This document shows, piece by piece, positions 45,522-57,289 of a DNA stretch of 64,000 nt. Origin of the DNA: Acorus gramineus (taxonomy: Eukaryota > Streptophyta > Magnoliopsida > Acorales > Acoraceae). The position numbers were made by a program, and so were the translations under genes. The notes beneath the pieces are model-generated. The model did not search any database, was not told the origin of the DNA, and worked only from the letters and a program-made list of their open reading frames with translations. Location: contig JAUJYN010000026.1 of NCBI GenBank assembly GCA_030737835.1, positions 904,131 to 968,130 on the forward strand. Direction: 5' to 3'. Each line of letters begins with the position of its first letter. Position 1 is the first letter of the stretch.

Positions 45522-46150
45522 TTCTTCCCCCCTTAGGAAATTTTGTCCTCAAAATAAATACAAAAACATCTAGGAAGGGAAGAGATGCGGATACGCGTCA
45601 CGCAAGGCATCCTCGAGCTCCCAAGTGGCCTCGGCACCGGAACGGTGCTGCCATCGCACCTTGACCAACTGGACGGTCTTGGTGTGGAGCCTCTTCTCGT
45701 GACGGTCTAGGATTTCGATCGGCGGCTTGACGAATGACAAGTCCGGCTCGAAGATGAGCGGCTCGAACGGGATGACGTGAGCAGGATCATGGACACAACC
45801 CACACCCAACCGCGATGCCTCGGAGCACACTGCGAACCCACCCCTCCCAGACGGAAGGGTAAGAACTAGCGCTGAGGTGAGCCTTCTCTTAAACTCTAGG
45901 AAGCTCTCCTCGCAAGACGGGGACCATTTGAATCGGACATCCTTCCGAGCGAGGCAGTTAGGAGGTACAGCTATCTTAGAGAAACCCTCAACAAACCTCC
46001 TGCAATGACCCGCCAAGCCCAGGAAGCTCCTAATCTCAATGGGGTTCGACGGTCGACGCCAATTTGACCGGGTCCACAGATATGCCCTTGCTGAAAATTA
46101 CGTGGCCCAGAAAACCATACGCTCGAACCAAAACTCGCACTTGATCCACC
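45522..46150 (-). pseudogene. D2 pol fragment: RT end, RNase H, chromodomain (internal deletion)
   Basis: It matches the D1 fragment, with RNase H (FAVCSEASRLGVGCV) running in frame into HDPAHVIPFEP and the chromodomain. The junction GTCC (minus strand) is at 45791-45794, the same breakpoint as D1. A short deletion near 46060 marks the RT end. Confidence 0.87.
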
Positions 46151-46214
46151 ATCAGTGTGATGCTTCTAAGGTATTCCTTGACTGGGAAAAGAAACCTTGG
46201 GAAAGGACCATGAG
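46151..46214 (-). other. D2 LTR-like block, left fragment
   Basis: The GACTGGGAAAAGAAACC box is cut after ACCATGAG by the full-length element and resumes at 56675. Bases 46210-46214 (ATGAG) are the left target-site duplication. Confidence 0.85.
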
Positions 46215-46459
46215 TGTTATATATGTGTCACTTTTAGCCTTCTGGTAACCATTGGAGCATTTTGGCAGTTTTTGAATTTTTTTCGTTTTTCGATCGGAAC
46301 CGCTAAAATTTTGGACTGTTAGCTATCGTCCTGTGTTTGAGGACTCCGATTGAAAATCTAACTGCATATTATGTGTCCTGGTGCCATTTTAAGCCACTCA
46401 CAAAAATTTCATCGAATTCCGGTAACGTTTCAGAATTTCACAGTTCCGGGGCGTATCCG

Positions 46460-46575
46460 GGTTTTGACCGAGCGAGAAGTCATTGGGAGAGTTGACTCGG
46501 TCAAAGTGGGCCCATGACTTGGTCAACCCTTTTTGTTTTTTTGTGTGGTTGAGTTGACCCAAGTCAAAGCTCACT
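46460..46575. promoter_or_regulatory. Cluster of six W-box cores in LTR
   Basis: TTGACC, TTGACT, GGTCAA, GGTCAA, TTGACC and AGTCAA occur within about 115 bp. TTGAC[C/T] is the recognised binding core of plant WRKY factors. The same cluster is at 54470-54590 in the 3' LTR and in several other LTRs of the window. Regulatory function is inferred. Confidence 0.5.
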
Positions 46576-48507
46576 TAAAACCCCCCTAATCCTCTTTTAA
46601 ACCTAATTAAACCTAGGTTAACCCTAATCTAAGTGTGTTGACTTATTTAAGTGAGTAGGAAAGTTGCTCCCCACTATTCATCGTCTTCTCCATTTGATTT
46701 TCTCTCTCCCCCTCTCTCCTTTTGTTGATTTTGAGCTAGTTGGAGTGCTTGAAATAAAAAACCCAAAGAATAGAAAGGTTAGATCCCATCCCGATCTATC
46801 TATCGATGGTTTCGGATTCAAGTTCTGGTGTGTTTAGCCCCTTCTCACCCCCTCTTTTCTCCTCTGATTTCAGCCCCTTTGAAGGCTGAGGAAGAGCTTG
46901 GTGGTGGAGGTCTTTGGGGAGGTGTTTCGGTGCACGAAGAGCTCCCGGTCCCCTTCCTTTCCTTCCCTTTCCTTGGGTAAGCCCTCTTTCCTTCCTTTTC
47001 TTGTTTAGATGCATGTTAGGAGGGTGGGTTTGAGTGTGGAGGGTGGTTGGTGGCTGTGGGTGGTGGTTGGGGGCGGTCGGAGGCCACTGGTGGCCAGTGA
47101 GTGGGGGAAAGGTGCTCGGGCAGGGTGGTTGGCTGTCTCAGGCAGGGTGGCAGCACAGGCGCAGTAGGCAACGCAGCAGGCGGAGCAGTTGGCAGGGTGA
47201 GCGCGCGCATGCGCTCGGGCGGAGCTAGAGGGCATGCTGGGCGCGTGCGCTGGGCGCTGGTGCTGGGCGCTGGGAGCTGGGTGCTGGGCGCTGGGCGCGG
47301 GTGCTGGGCGCTGGGCGCTGGGCACCGTGCGCGCGGAGCGCTGGGCAGGGGCGCAGGCGTGCTGTGCGCGCGCGATGAGGCGAGCGGTGGTGCGCGCGGG
47401 GTGCACGCAGGGCGATGCGCGGGGTGTGCGGGTGTGCGCGCGGGTTGCTGCGCTGGGGCGCAGTGAGCGCGCGGTGCACCCGGGAGGTCTCGGCAGGGTG
47501 TCCGGGCTGGGCTCGGCAGGGCGCCTGGGGGCGCGGGCCGGGGCTCGGCTGTGCGCCCGGGGCGGGCGGCCGTGCGTGCGGCTGCCCGGGGGGTTCGGGA
47601 ATGAGTTGGGGTGCTCGGGCTCGCGTGCGTACGGGCCGTATGTACGTTTGCCCGAGTGTTGTGTATTTTTAGAGTATTTTTGGTGTATTTGTGGATTTTA
47701 CTCACCAAGTTGATTACCCTGTCTTGCAGATCTTGACGGACGGTCGCGCGACGACCCGATTACCGGTGAGTGGGACAATCCAACCCAGTTGGGAGGCGCT
47801 ATATGCACTTGGGTGTATACCGTCCTCCCCTGGGGCACCATAGATTAATATTAACCTGTTTAATATGTAATCCATGCAAGCATGATTGATATGTAGTATG
47901 CATGCTACCCTAGACTGAGTATGTTAGGGACTTGCACCCTTAGGTTGTGTAAGAGCCATGCATCTTGTCACCTTGTTATCATGCTAGGAAAGCCTCGGCC
48001 TATGTATGCGTCCTATTAGTTTAATTTGTTAAATTAAATGCAACTGGTAATATTATAGCATGCCTTAGGGAATATTAAGGGGCCTTGCGAGGTCAACATC
48101 GAGACCCGGGCTAGGGTACTCCGTGTTCCTTGTTTGGTTGTCGGGATGTCCTATATCGGGACCTCATGGTGCCCTCCCAAGGTTTTTTTTCCCGTCTATA
48201 TTAATGCATGTTCCCCGCATCTTGGTTATGCGCCCTAGAGGAATTCTGATGAATTCAAGTCACTAGAGTTGTAGAGATGTGTTGTCAGCGGATCCGAGTG
48301 GATCATATGCGTATGGATAGGCTGTTCTGTTCCCTTCGTCGGATCCGTGTAGAGACTACCCCAGCGTTAGAAAGGCTGTCCCGTGGAGGGCTCCCATCAG
48401 TAGGCACCTCCTGATTTGGGACGGACTGTGCTGAATGTGGGAGTGGCCAAGCGGCCTACGGAGTGGGGAGAGACTATCGGTGGACCAAGGGCGACCATCA
48501 GCCTAGT

Positions 48508-48710
48508 CAGTCCCAATATCCTATGTCACCTATTGAGGGTGAGGGTGAGGGTGTATGGATGTGTATGGATGTTTATCAGGCTAATAAGTCCCAATATCCT
48601 ATGTCACCTATTGAGGGGTGAGGGTGAGGGTGTATGGATGTTTATCAGGCTAATAAGTCCCAATATCCTATGTCACCTATTGAGGGGTGAGGGTGAGGGT
48701 GTAGTGGTTC
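48508..48710. repeat. Triplicated 69-78 bp segment with GGGTGAGGGTGAGGGTG box
   Basis: TCCCAATATCCTATGTCACC recurs at 48511, 48589 and 48658, each followed by TATTGAGG and GGGTGAGGGTGAGGGTGT. Other LTRs in the window usually have one to four such boxes, so copy number varies. Confidence 0.9.
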
Positions 48711-49254
48711 GGCGATGTAACGGACCACTGGATTTATGTTGTTTATGCCACTTTGAGGCTGGTTGCTGATTAATTGTGGTTAATATAAACTGTGATGCAT
48801 GGGTTGCGCTATTCACTGAGCGTGTGGCTCACCCCTCGCATAATTATTTTCTCCAGTGATTACTGAGGCGGACTTGAAGGAGGAGCTCCCTGAGCGACTG
48901 CACCAGTAGCGGAGTAGCGCTACGTCCCGTGAGTTTTTGAGGCCATCAGCATCCTTTTTATTGTATGTATATATTTCTGTGCTTGGGCACCCAGTTTGGA
49001 TTGTGTTTGGATGTATGTGTATATATTGGCTCTCACAGGACATATGATTATGTATCGAGTCTGTATATGTTTTTGGATTACAGACTCAGTCTTTTAGCTT
49101 CCGCTATCTGTGTATATCATGTCAGCCTCTTTGTTGTCTGTGTGTCATTTTAGTTGTTGTTTATGGTATTTTATTGATCTCCTGTATTGACTGCTGATAT
49201 CATGTATACGCTTGCCGCGTCCCGGGGACGGCCGCCCTGGGGCGTGACAAAAGT

Positions 49255-49266
49255 TGGTATCAGAGC
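49255..49266 (+). promoter_or_regulatory. Primer-binding site of the full-length element
   Basis: TGGTATCAGAGC, complementary to the initiator tRNA-Met 3' end, begins 5 bases after the 5' LTR. Confidence 0.95.
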
Positions 49267-49367
49267 CTGGTCCTGTCAGAGCCAATTGTCTTCTTTCGTA
49301 GAGATGAGTCCTAGGATTTCTATATGAGTATTCTGATCCTAGTGTCTGGTTTTCTTAGGTTGCTGAT

Positions 49368-51806
49368 ATGCCTCCTCGCAGAGGACGGCGCGGACGAGGT
49401 CCCTCTCGACCTTTGGAGGTTTCCGGACCTGCCAGAGGCGAGGATGCTACTGGGGAGTCCTCAGCCGTGAGGCCAGGATCGGCACAGGAGCCTCCTGCCT
49501 GGGAGCGCGCGTTTGCGCGGATGGCAGATTTGGTGGAGACGCAGACCAGGGCATTGGAGGCCCAGACGAGGGTGTTGGCAGAGCAGGCACGGGAGATTCA
49601 GGAGCTGCGGGCGGCCCGCGAGGCAGTTCCGCAGGTTCCTTTGGTGGCAGATCCACCTGTGGTACCCGATGTACCCCCAGTCCCTGTGGTTGTTCCGGCG
49701 GTGAGAGTTCAGGATCGCCAGGAGAGGGAGGTGGAGCTGGAGGCGGCAGCGAGGGTGCACCAGAGTGGTCTTAGCGCCTTTCTGAAGCTCCATCCTCCCG
49801 AGTTTCATGGTCAGACGGCTGATCCCCTTGCCCCAGAGCGATGGTTGATGGAGGTGGATGCGATCTTCTCGACCATGCATTGCACGGATCGCCAGCGAGT
49901 CTCCCTGGCCACTTTTATGCTGAAGGGTAGCGCCGCCGACTGGTGGGCTACTAGATCAGTGGACATCCCGGAGGGAGTGGAGCAGCTTTTATGGGCGGGG
50001 TTCCGGAGGTATTTCTTGGAGGAGTACTTCCCGTTCTCGACGCGGCAGATCGTGATGCGGGAGTTTGAGCAGCTGACGCAGGGCTCTATGTCCGTCGCTG
50101 ACTACTCCACGCGCTTCACGAGGCTATCCAGATTTGCTCCAGCCTTGGTGATGGACGAGGAGACGAGGTGCCGTCGATTCGAGCTTGGCCTCAGCAGCGC
50201 CATTCGGGTGCATGTTACCTCCCAGGCATTCACGAGGTACTCCGACTTGGTGTCTCGAGCGAAGACAGTCGAGCGAGACCTCGGGATCCTCGTGACGGTT
50301 TCGACCCCTTCGGCAGATCAGAGGCCACCCAGGAGCCAGGACCAGGGACAGCGCAGGAAGAAGAGGGCCCGCTTTGATCGGTCAGCGGCTGCCCCTCCTC
50401 CAGCAGATGTGGTGCCAGCGCGAGGTCCAGCACCCATCGCAGCAGTGCCGGTCCAGGCGAGGCGACCAGAGTCGCGGCGCTGTTATCACTGTCAGCGCAT
50501 CGGGCATATCTTGTATAATTGCCCTGATGCTGGCCGACCCAGAGTGATGCCTCCGCAGCAGCAGCAGTTGCAGCAGCAGCCGTTTCAGCAGCCGTTTCAG
50601 CAGCAGCGCCAGCAGCAGCAGCCTCAGCGCCAGCCGCAGCAGCAGCCTCAGCGTCAGCAGCAGCCACGGGGTGGCCATGTTGACCAGAGGAGGCAGCCAG
50701 CGCAGCCGGCGAGGCGTGCCCCTGCTCCTCAGCCGCAGTTCGTGCAGGGCCGAGTGGCAGCGCTTTCGGCAGAGGAGGCTCAGGCATCAGGCAGCGTGGT
50801 CAGAGGTATTGTTCAGATCTCCCAGCTCCCTGCATATGTGTTGTTTGATTCCGGAGCCACACACTCGTTCGTGTCTCCCGCTTTTGCGAGACGGACGGGC
50901 GTGGCGTCCGCTCCTTTAGATGCTATCTTGGAGATATCATTGCCCGTGGGAGACCGTATTCTCCTCAGTTCAGTGTACCGAGGGTGTACGGTAGAGGTTG
51001 CGGAGCATGAGTTTCCAGTGGAGTTGGTGGAGCTCGCGATGACGGACTTTGATGCCATCCTGGGAATGGATTGGCTTGCGGCTAGTCACGCCAGCATCGA
51101 CTGTTTTGCCAAGTCGGTGTCTTTCCACCTTCCGGGTCGGAGGTCCTTCCAGTTCGTGGGCGATCGTGACGTAGCCCCTTTGGGGTTCGTGTCGTCCATG
51201 CAGGCGTGGAGACTCCTTCAGGGAGGATGTGAGGGCTTTCTAGCGTACATTGCTCAGGAGGATGCACCGCTGCGGGCAGATATCAGTCAGACTCCGGTCG
51301 TGGCAGAGTATCCCGAGGTTTTCCCCGATGATCTTCCGGGATTACCGCCGGATCGCGCGATCGAGTTTGAGATCAATCTGATTCCGGGGACCGAGCCGAT
51401 TTCGAGAGCTCCGTACCGGATGGCCCCTGCAGAGCTGAGGGTGCTCAAGGAGCAGTTGGAGGAGTTGCTGGAGAAGGGCTTCGCACGTCCGAGTGTTTCT
51501 CCGTGGGGAGCCCCTGTCCTATTTGTCCGGAAGAAGGACGGTTCGCTGCGGCTGTGTATTGATTACAGGCAGCTGAATAAACGGACAGTGAAGAACAAGT
51601 ACCCGTTGCCGCGGATCGACGATCTGTTTGACCAGCTCCAGGGAGCGCGTGTCTTTTCCAAGATCGATCTCCGCTCGGGGTACTACCAGCTGAAGATCCG
51701 GGAGTCAGACATTCCGAAGACGGCCTTTCGCACCCGGTATGGGCACTACGAGTTCAGAGTACTGCCATTCGGGTTGACGAATGCACCGGCGCCTTCATGG
51801 ATCTGA
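49368..51806 (+). CDS. gag-protease-RT (first part of polyprotein)
   Basis: This 812-codon frame opens [20 protein letters not shown]. The gag capsid-like domain is at about 150-290 ([28 protein letters not shown]), then a zinc knuckle [14 protein letters not shown] near 370 and a Gln-rich linker. The aspartic protease motif [12 protein letters not shown] is near 492. RT begins about 680 ([20 protein letters not shown]) with IDYRQLNKR and [11 protein letters not shown]. Gag would assemble particles and bind RNA; the protease would process the polyprotein. The start is 102 bp after the primer site, as expected. The frame is lost near 51790 by a one-base deletion just after the TNAP motif, so RT is cut before its catalytic box. 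An intact Gag is still encoded. Confidence 0.93.
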   Translation: MPPRRGRRGRGPSRPLEVSGPARGEDATGESSAVRPGSAQEPPAWERAFARMADLVETQTRALEAQTRVLAEQAREIQELRAAREAVPQVPLVADPPVVPDVPPVPVVVPAVRVQDRQEREVELEAAARVHQSGLSAFLKLHPPEFHGQTADPLAPERWLMEVDAIFSTMHCTDRQRVSLATFMLKGSAADWWATRSVDIPEGVEQLLWAGFRRYFLEEYFPFSTRQIVMREFEQLTQGSMSVADYSTRFTRLSRFAPALVMDEETRCRRFELGLSSAIRVHVTSQAFTRYSDLVSRAKTVERDLGILVTVSTPSADQRPPRSQDQGQRRKKRARFDRSAAAPPPADVVPARGPAPIAAVPVQARRPESRRCYHCQRIGHILYNCPDAGRPRVMPPQQQQLQQQPFQQPFQQQRQQQQPQRQPQQQPQRQQQPRGGHVDQRRQPAQPARRAPAPQPQFVQGRVAALSAEEAQASGSVVRGIVQISQLPAYVLFDSGATHSFVSPAFARRTGVASAPLDAILEISLPVGDRILLSSVYRGCTVEVAEHEFPVELVELAMTDFDAILGMDWLAASHASIDCFAKSVSFHLPGRRSFQFVGDRDVAPLGFVSSMQAWRLLQGGCEGFLAYIAQEDAPLRADISQTPVVAEYPEVFPDDLPGLPPDRAIEFEINLIPGTEPISRAPYRMAPAELRVLKEQLEELLEKGFARPSVSPWGAPVLFVRKKDGSLRLCIDYRQLNKRTVKNKYPLPRIDDLFDQLQGARVFSKIDLRSGYYQLKIRESDIPKTAFRTRYGHYEFRVLPFGLTNAPAPSWI

Positions 51807-52507
51807 TGAACCGGGTGTTTCGGCCCTTCCTCGACTCCTTTGTGGTAGTATTCATCGATGACATATTGGTGTACTCGAGGAGTCTTGAGGAGCACGCTCA
51901 CCATCTTCGCACTGTCTTGGAGACTTTGGCCAGACATCAGTTGTTCGCCAAGTTCAGCAAGTGCGAGTTCTGGTTGGAGCGTATGGCCTTTCTGGGCCAT
52001 GTGATTTCCGGTGAGGGCATATCTGTGGACCCGGAGAAGACGCTCGCCGTGTCGAATTGGCGTCGACCGTCGAACCCCACAGAGATTCGGAGCTTCTTGG
52101 GCTTGGCGGGTTATTACAGGAGGTTTGTCGAGGGTTTCTCGAAGATAGCCGTTCCTCTTACCCGCCTCACTCGGAAGGATGTCCGGTTCGAGTGGTCCCC
52201 TGCTTGCGAGGAGAGCTTCCTGGAGCTGAAGCGAAGGCTCACCTCAGCGCCAGTTCTTACCCTTCCGTCTGGGAGTGGTGGGTTCGCAGTTTACACAGAT
52301 GCATCGCAGTTGGGTGTGGGTTGCGTCCTGATGCAGCACGGTAAGGTTGTGGCTTACGCGTCTCGTCAGTTGAAGCCCCATGAGCAGAATTACCCCACCC
52401 ACGACCTAGAGTTGGCAGCGATCATCTTTGCGCTGAAGATGTGGAGGCATTACCTCTATGGAGAGGAGTTCGAGCTCTTTACCGATCATAAGAGCTTGAC
52501 ATATTAG
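51797..52507 (+). pseudogene. RT catalytic box and RNase H (frame-shifted part of pol)
   Basis: After the frameshift the polyprotein continues as [15 protein letters not shown], with the RT catalytic motif [11 protein letters not shown], the [13 protein letters not shown] connection segment, then RNase H ([35 protein letters not shown]). An in-frame TAG at 52505-52507 ends it; the same frame reads on into 52529. It would not be translated as part of the polyprotein from this copy. Confidence 0.92.
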
Positions 52508-53514
52508 CAGTCCCAGCCGGAGCTCAACATGCGTCAGAGACGTTGGGTTGAGTTCCTGACGGACTATGATTGTGACATCGCTTACCATCCGGGTAAGGCG
52601 AATGTCGTGGCAGATGCGCTCAGTAGGCAGCCCTTGGGCATGGCCGCCCATATGGCTGTCCGTCGTTGGAGGCTTCTGGAGGAGGCCGCTTGCTGGATCA
52701 GTGTTCGAGAGACTCCTGCGGGTGGCTTTTTGGCCAGGCTGGTGGTGCAGCCAGTCCTTCTCGACGATATCCGCACGGCTCAGGCTCAGGATCCGCATTT
52801 TATAGTCCTCTCTGAAGGCGTCGCCCGGGGCGAGCGTCCGGACTACCAGATTCGCGCGGACGGGATCCTGCGGTTCAGAGGCCGAGTGTGCATTCCCGAC
52901 GACGCAGAGCTGAAGCGGAAGATTCTGGACGAGGCCCATCGTTCGAGGTACACAGTGCATCCTGGTGGCACGAAGATGTACAGGGGCCTTCGTCGCTACT
53001 GGTGGCGCGGGATGAAGACGGATATTGCCCGTTTCGTTGCCCGATGCCTAGTATGCCAGCAGGTGAAGTCGGAGCATCAGCGCCCTGCGGGGAAGCTGCA
53101 GTCCATTGAGATCCCTCAGTGGAAGTGGGAGCAGATCACCATGGACTTCGTCTCGGGTTTGCCGAGGTCACGTTCGGGTCGCGATGCCATCTGGGTGATC
53201 GTCGACCGGCTGACGAAGTCTGCTCATTTCCTCCCCATCCGACTCACCGATTCTCTGGACACCCTGGCGCAGTTATTTGTCTCCGAGATTGTCCGTCTCC
53301 ATGGCACTCCAGTCAGCATCATTTCCGATCGAGACGCGCGTTTTACTTCGAGGTTCTGGCGTAGCCTCCAGCACGCCCTTGGTACGAACCTCCATTTCAG
53401 TACAGCGTTTCATCCGCAGACGGACGGCCAGTCGGAGAGGACGATCCAGACTCTTGAGGATATGCTGCGAGCCTGTGTTCTCGATTTTGGGGCAGTTGGG
53501 AGAGGCACCTTCCG
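52508..53514 (+). pseudogene. RNase H end and integrase core (part of pol after stop)
   Basis: In frame with the preceding piece across the TAG. It has the end of RNase H (VVADALSR), the integrase HHCC zinc finger (His near 52940 and 52955, CLVCQQVK near 53055) and the catalytic DDE core: Asp in MDFVSGLP near 53141, Asp in ISDRDARF near 53325, Glu in GQSERTIQ near 53435. Integrase would insert the cDNA. A one-base deletion in a G run near 53490 shifts the frame, so this frame then reads meaninglessly to 53677. Confidence 0.92.
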
Positions 53515-54183
53515 TTGGTGGAGTTTGCCTACAACAACAGCTACCACTCGAGCATCCGGATGGCTCCTTACGAGGCACTCTATGGCCGCAGCTGCAGGTC
53601 CCCCTTGTGTTGGGACGAGGTCGGAGAGCGCCAGTTGGAGGGACCAGAGATCGTTCACCAGACCTCAGAGATGGTGAAGACGATTCGCGAGCGTATCCGA
53701 GTCGCTCAGAGTCGTCAGAAGTGCTACGCCGACCGTCGTCGCCGTGAGCTCACCTTCGAGGTTGGTGACCATGTCTTCTTGAAGGTGTCCCCGATGAAGG
53801 GCATCTTCCGTTTCGGTGTGCGGGGCAAGCTGAGTCCGCGTTTCATTGGGCCGTTCCTCATCCTCGAGCGAGTTGGAGAGGTGGCCTATCGCATAGCTCT
53901 GCCCCCACAGTTGGCTCAGGCTCATGACGTCTTCCATGTCTCGCAGCTGAGGCGCTATGTCCACGATCCTGCTCACGTCATCCCGTTCGAGCCGCTCGTC
54001 TTCGAGCCGGACTTGTCTTTCGTTGAGCAGCCGATTGAGATCCTGGACCGCCGCGAGAAGAGGCTCCGCACCAAGACCGTCCAGCTGGTCAAGGTGCGAT
54101 GGCAGCACCGTTCCGGTGCCGAGGCCACTTGGGAGCTCGAGGACGCCATGCGTGACGCGTATCCGCATCTTTTCCCTTCTTAG
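53515..54183 (+). pseudogene. Integrase C-terminus and chromodomain (last part of pol)
   Basis: It begins [13 protein letters not shown], a conserved integrase segment, continues through the GPY/F-type region (KLSPRFIGPFLILERVG, VFHVSQLRRY) and ends in a chromodomain: PIEILDRREKRLRTKTVQLV then VKVRWQHRSGAEATWELE. Chromodomains of chromoviruses bind modified histones and steer insertion to heterochromatin. Stop at 54181-54183. Confidence 0.93.
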
Positions 54184-54218
54184 ATGTTCTTGTATTTATT
54201 TTGAGGACAAAATTTCCT

Positions 54219-54231
54219 AAGGGGGGGAGAA
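54219..54231 (+). promoter_or_regulatory. Polypurine tract
   Basis: AAGGGGGGGAGAA directly precedes the 3' LTR; it would prime plus-strand DNA synthesis. Confidence 0.92.
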
Positions 54232-56674
54232 TGTTATATATGTGTCACTTTTTGCCTTCTGGTAACCATTGGAGCATTCTGGCAGTTTTTGAGTTTTTTT
54301 CGTTTTTCGATCGGAACCGCTAAAATTTTGGACTGTTAGCTATCGTCCTGTGTTTGAGGACTCCGATTGAAAATCTAACTGCATATTATGTGTCCTGGTG
54401 CCATTTTAAGCCACTCACGAAATTTCATCGAATTCCGGTAACGTTTTAGAATTTCGCAGTTTCGGGGCGTATCCGGGTTTTGACCGAGCGAGAAGTCATT
54501 GGGAGAGTTGACTCGGTCAAAGTGGGCCCATGACTTGGTCAACCCTTTTTGTTTTTTTGTGTGGTTGGGTTGACCCAAGTCAAACCCACTTAAAACCCCC
54601 TAATCCTCTCTTAAACCCTAATTAACTTAGTTAACCCTAATCTAAGTGTGTTGACTTATTTAAGTGAGTAAAATTGCCCCCACTATTCATCTTCTTCTCC
54701 ATGATTTCTCTCTCCCCCTCTCTCTTTTCTTGATTTTGAGCTAGTTAGAGAGCTTGAAATAAAAACCAAAGAATAGAAAGGTTAGATCCATCCCGATCTA
54801 TCTACCGGTGGTTTCGGATTCAAGTTCCGACGTGTTTAGCCCCTCTACCCCCTCTTTTCTCCCCTGATTTCAGCCATTTCGAGGGCTGAGGAAGAGCTTG
54901 GTGGTGGAGGTCTTTGGGGAGGTGTTTCGGTGCACGAAGAGCTCCCGGTCCCCTTCCTTTCCTTCCCTTTCCTTGGGTAAGCCTTCTTTCCTTCTTTTCC
55001 ATGTTTAGATGCATGTTAGGAGGGTGGGTTTGAGTGTGGAGGGTGGTTGGTGGCTGTGGGTGGTGGTTGGGGGCGGTCGGAGGCCACTGGTGGCCGGTGA
55101 GTGGTGGAAAGGTGCTCGGGCAGGGTGGTTGGCTGTCTCGGGCAGGATGGCAGCACAGGCGCAGCAGGCAGCGCAGCAGGCGGAGCAGTTGGCAGGGTGC
55201 GCGCGAGCGTGCGCGCGGGAGTGCCTCGGGCGGAGCGGGAGGGCGTGCTGGGCGCTGCGCTGGGCGCTGGGCTGGGCGCTGGGCTTGGCGCTGGGATGGG
55301 CGTGGGTGCTGGGCACCGTGCGGGAGCGTGCGCGCGGAGCGCTGCGCAGGGGCGCAGGCGTGCTGTGCGCGCGCGGTGAGGCGAGCGGTGGTGCGCGCTG
55401 GGTGCGCGCGGGGTGATGCGATGGGCGCGGGGTGTGCGGGTGTGCGCGCGGGTCGCTGCGCTGGGGCGCAGTGAGCAGGCGGTGCACCCAGGAAGTCTCG
55501 GCAGGGTGTCCGGGCGTGCGGGCTGGGCTCGGCAGGGCACCTGGGGGCGTGGGCCGGGGCTCGGCTGTGCGCCCGGGGCGGGTGGCCGTGCGTGCGGCTG
55601 CCCGGGGGTTCGGGAATGAGTTGGGGTGCTCGGGCTCGCGTGCGTACGGGCCGTATGTACGTTTGCCCGAGTGTTGTGTATTTTTAGAGTATTTTTGGTA
55701 TATTTGTGGATTTACTCACCAAGTTGATTACCCTGTCTTGCAGATCTTGACGGACGGTCGCGCGACGACCCGATTACCGGTGAGTGGGACAATCCAACCC
55801 AGTTGGGAGGCGCTATATGCACTTGGGTGTATACCGTCCTCCCCTGGGGCACCATAGATTAATATTAACCTGTTTAATATGTAATCCATGCGAGCATGAT
55901 TGATATGTAGTATGCATGCTACCCTAGACTGAGTATGTTAGGGACTTGCACCCTTAGGTTGTGTAAGAGCCATGCATCTTGTCACCTTGTTATCATGCTA
56001 GGAAAGCCTCGGCCTATGTATGCGTCCTATTAGTTTAATTTGTTAAATTAAATGCAACTTGTAATATTATAGCATGCCTTAGGGAATATTAAGGGGCCTT
56101 GCGAGGTCAACATTGAGACCCGGGCTAGGGTGCTCCGTGTTCCTTGTTTGGTTGTCGGGATGTCCTATATCGGGACCTCATGGTGCCCTCCCAAGGTTTC
56201 TTTTCCCGTCTATATTAATGCATGTTCCCTGCATCTTGGTTATGCGCCCTGGAGGAATTCTGATGAATTCAAGACACTAGAGTTGTAGGAGGACTTGAAG
56301 GAGGAGCTCCCTGAGCGACTGCACCAGTAGCGGAGTCGCGCTACGTCCCGCGAGTTTTTGAGGCCATCAGCATCCTTTTTATTGTATGTATATATTTCTG
56401 TGCTTGGGCACCCAGTTTGGATTGTATTTGGATGTCTTTGTATATATTGGCTCTCATAGGAAGTTGATTATGTATCGAGTCTGTAATGTGTTGTTGATTT
56501 ACAGATTCAGTCTTTTTAGCTTCCGCTATTTGTGTATAGATCATGTCAGCCTCTTTGTTGTCTGTGTGGTCTTTTTAGCTGTTGTTTATAGTATTTTATT
56601 GATCTCCGGTATAGACTGCTGATATCATGTATATACTTGCCGCGTCCCGGGGACGGCCGACCTGGGGCGTGACT
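54232..56674 (+). repeat. 3' LTR of the full-length Tekay element (internal deletion)
   Basis: It begins TGTTATATATGTGTCAC. Its last bases are GGGGCGTGACT, one substitution from the canonical CA end. It is 2443 bp, 592 bp shorter than the 5' LTR, because the segment equivalent to about 48275-48867 is missing at 56288. The GC-rich block (55110-55650) and W-boxes (54470-54590) are present. Confidence 0.94.
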
Positions 56675-57289
56675 ATGAGGTCCCGATATAGGATATCCCG
56701 ACAACCAAACAAGGAACACGGAGTACCCTAGCCCGGGTCTCAACGCTGTCCTCGCAAAGCCTCTTAATGCAGAAGGAACACTAGAAGAAGACATCACCCT
56801 TAAAGAACACCACTAATTCTACTGGAAACCCAAGGATCACTGGGTCACGAGGCGACGCGTCTCCGCCTCATCCACACCCGCACTCCCGAAAGGAGACATT
56901 TTCAGACTTTGGGAGAGACTTAGACTGCTCTACACCCCTGGACCACCGGTAGCCTCTCCCCTCTCCGTAGCTTATTTGGTCCTCTGACCGGGAGCCTGTC
57001 TAACGCCAGGACTGTACTACACGGATCCAACGAAGGGTAGAACGATTCCACGCTCATGACATCATTCATTAATCCTCTTCCGGGTAGCCTCTGCCTGGCA
57101 TACTCCCACGATCAGTACCCCTCCGACTGCATCGGTGGTACCTACGGATGGGAGCCTTCTGCCAGAACAGCTACAACCTGACCTCCTCAACTCGAACAAC
57201 CCCTCTCAATACTTGCTCCTCGAGATACCACACACATACATAACAACAACCAACAACGCACACACACACACATATATATATATATAGGG
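56675..57289 (-). other. D2 LTR-like block, right fragment
   Basis: It starts with the right ATGAG duplication and continues GTCCCGATATAGG and the CACCCGCACTCCC region. No pol sequence. A (CA)n(TA)n microsatellite is at 57257-57284, right where gag is joined. Confidence 0.85.

Larger units (their letters stand above)
46215..49249 (+). repeat. 5' LTR of the full-length Tekay element
   Basis: It runs TGTTATATATGTGTCAC to GGGGCGTGACA, 3035 bp. It contains a W-box cluster (46460-46575), a GC-rich block (47120-47640), an LTR-internal CCTTGCGAGGTCAAC box, a triplicated segment at 48508-48710 and a TATATATT-type region near 49020 before the conserved GGCTCTCACAGGAC. Confidence 0.95.
46215..56674 (+). 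mobile_element. Full-length Ty3/Gypsy chromovirus, Tekay/Del type
   Basis: A 10.46-kb element with ATGAG duplications at 46210-46214 and 56675-56679, LTRs of 3035 and 2443 bp, a primer-binding site, gag-pro-RT-RNaseH-integrase-chromodomain order and a polypurine tract. Removing it restores an uninterrupted LTR-like block of D2. Long LTRs, the tRNA-Met primer site and a C-terminal chromodomain fit Tekay/Del. Two frameshifts and one stop break pol, so this copy is not autonomous. Confidence 0.95.

Noticed and set aside
49461-50787. Minus-strand frames opposite gag
   Set aside because: Shadows of the gag-pol coding strand; composition and lack of motifs exclude a real antisense gene.
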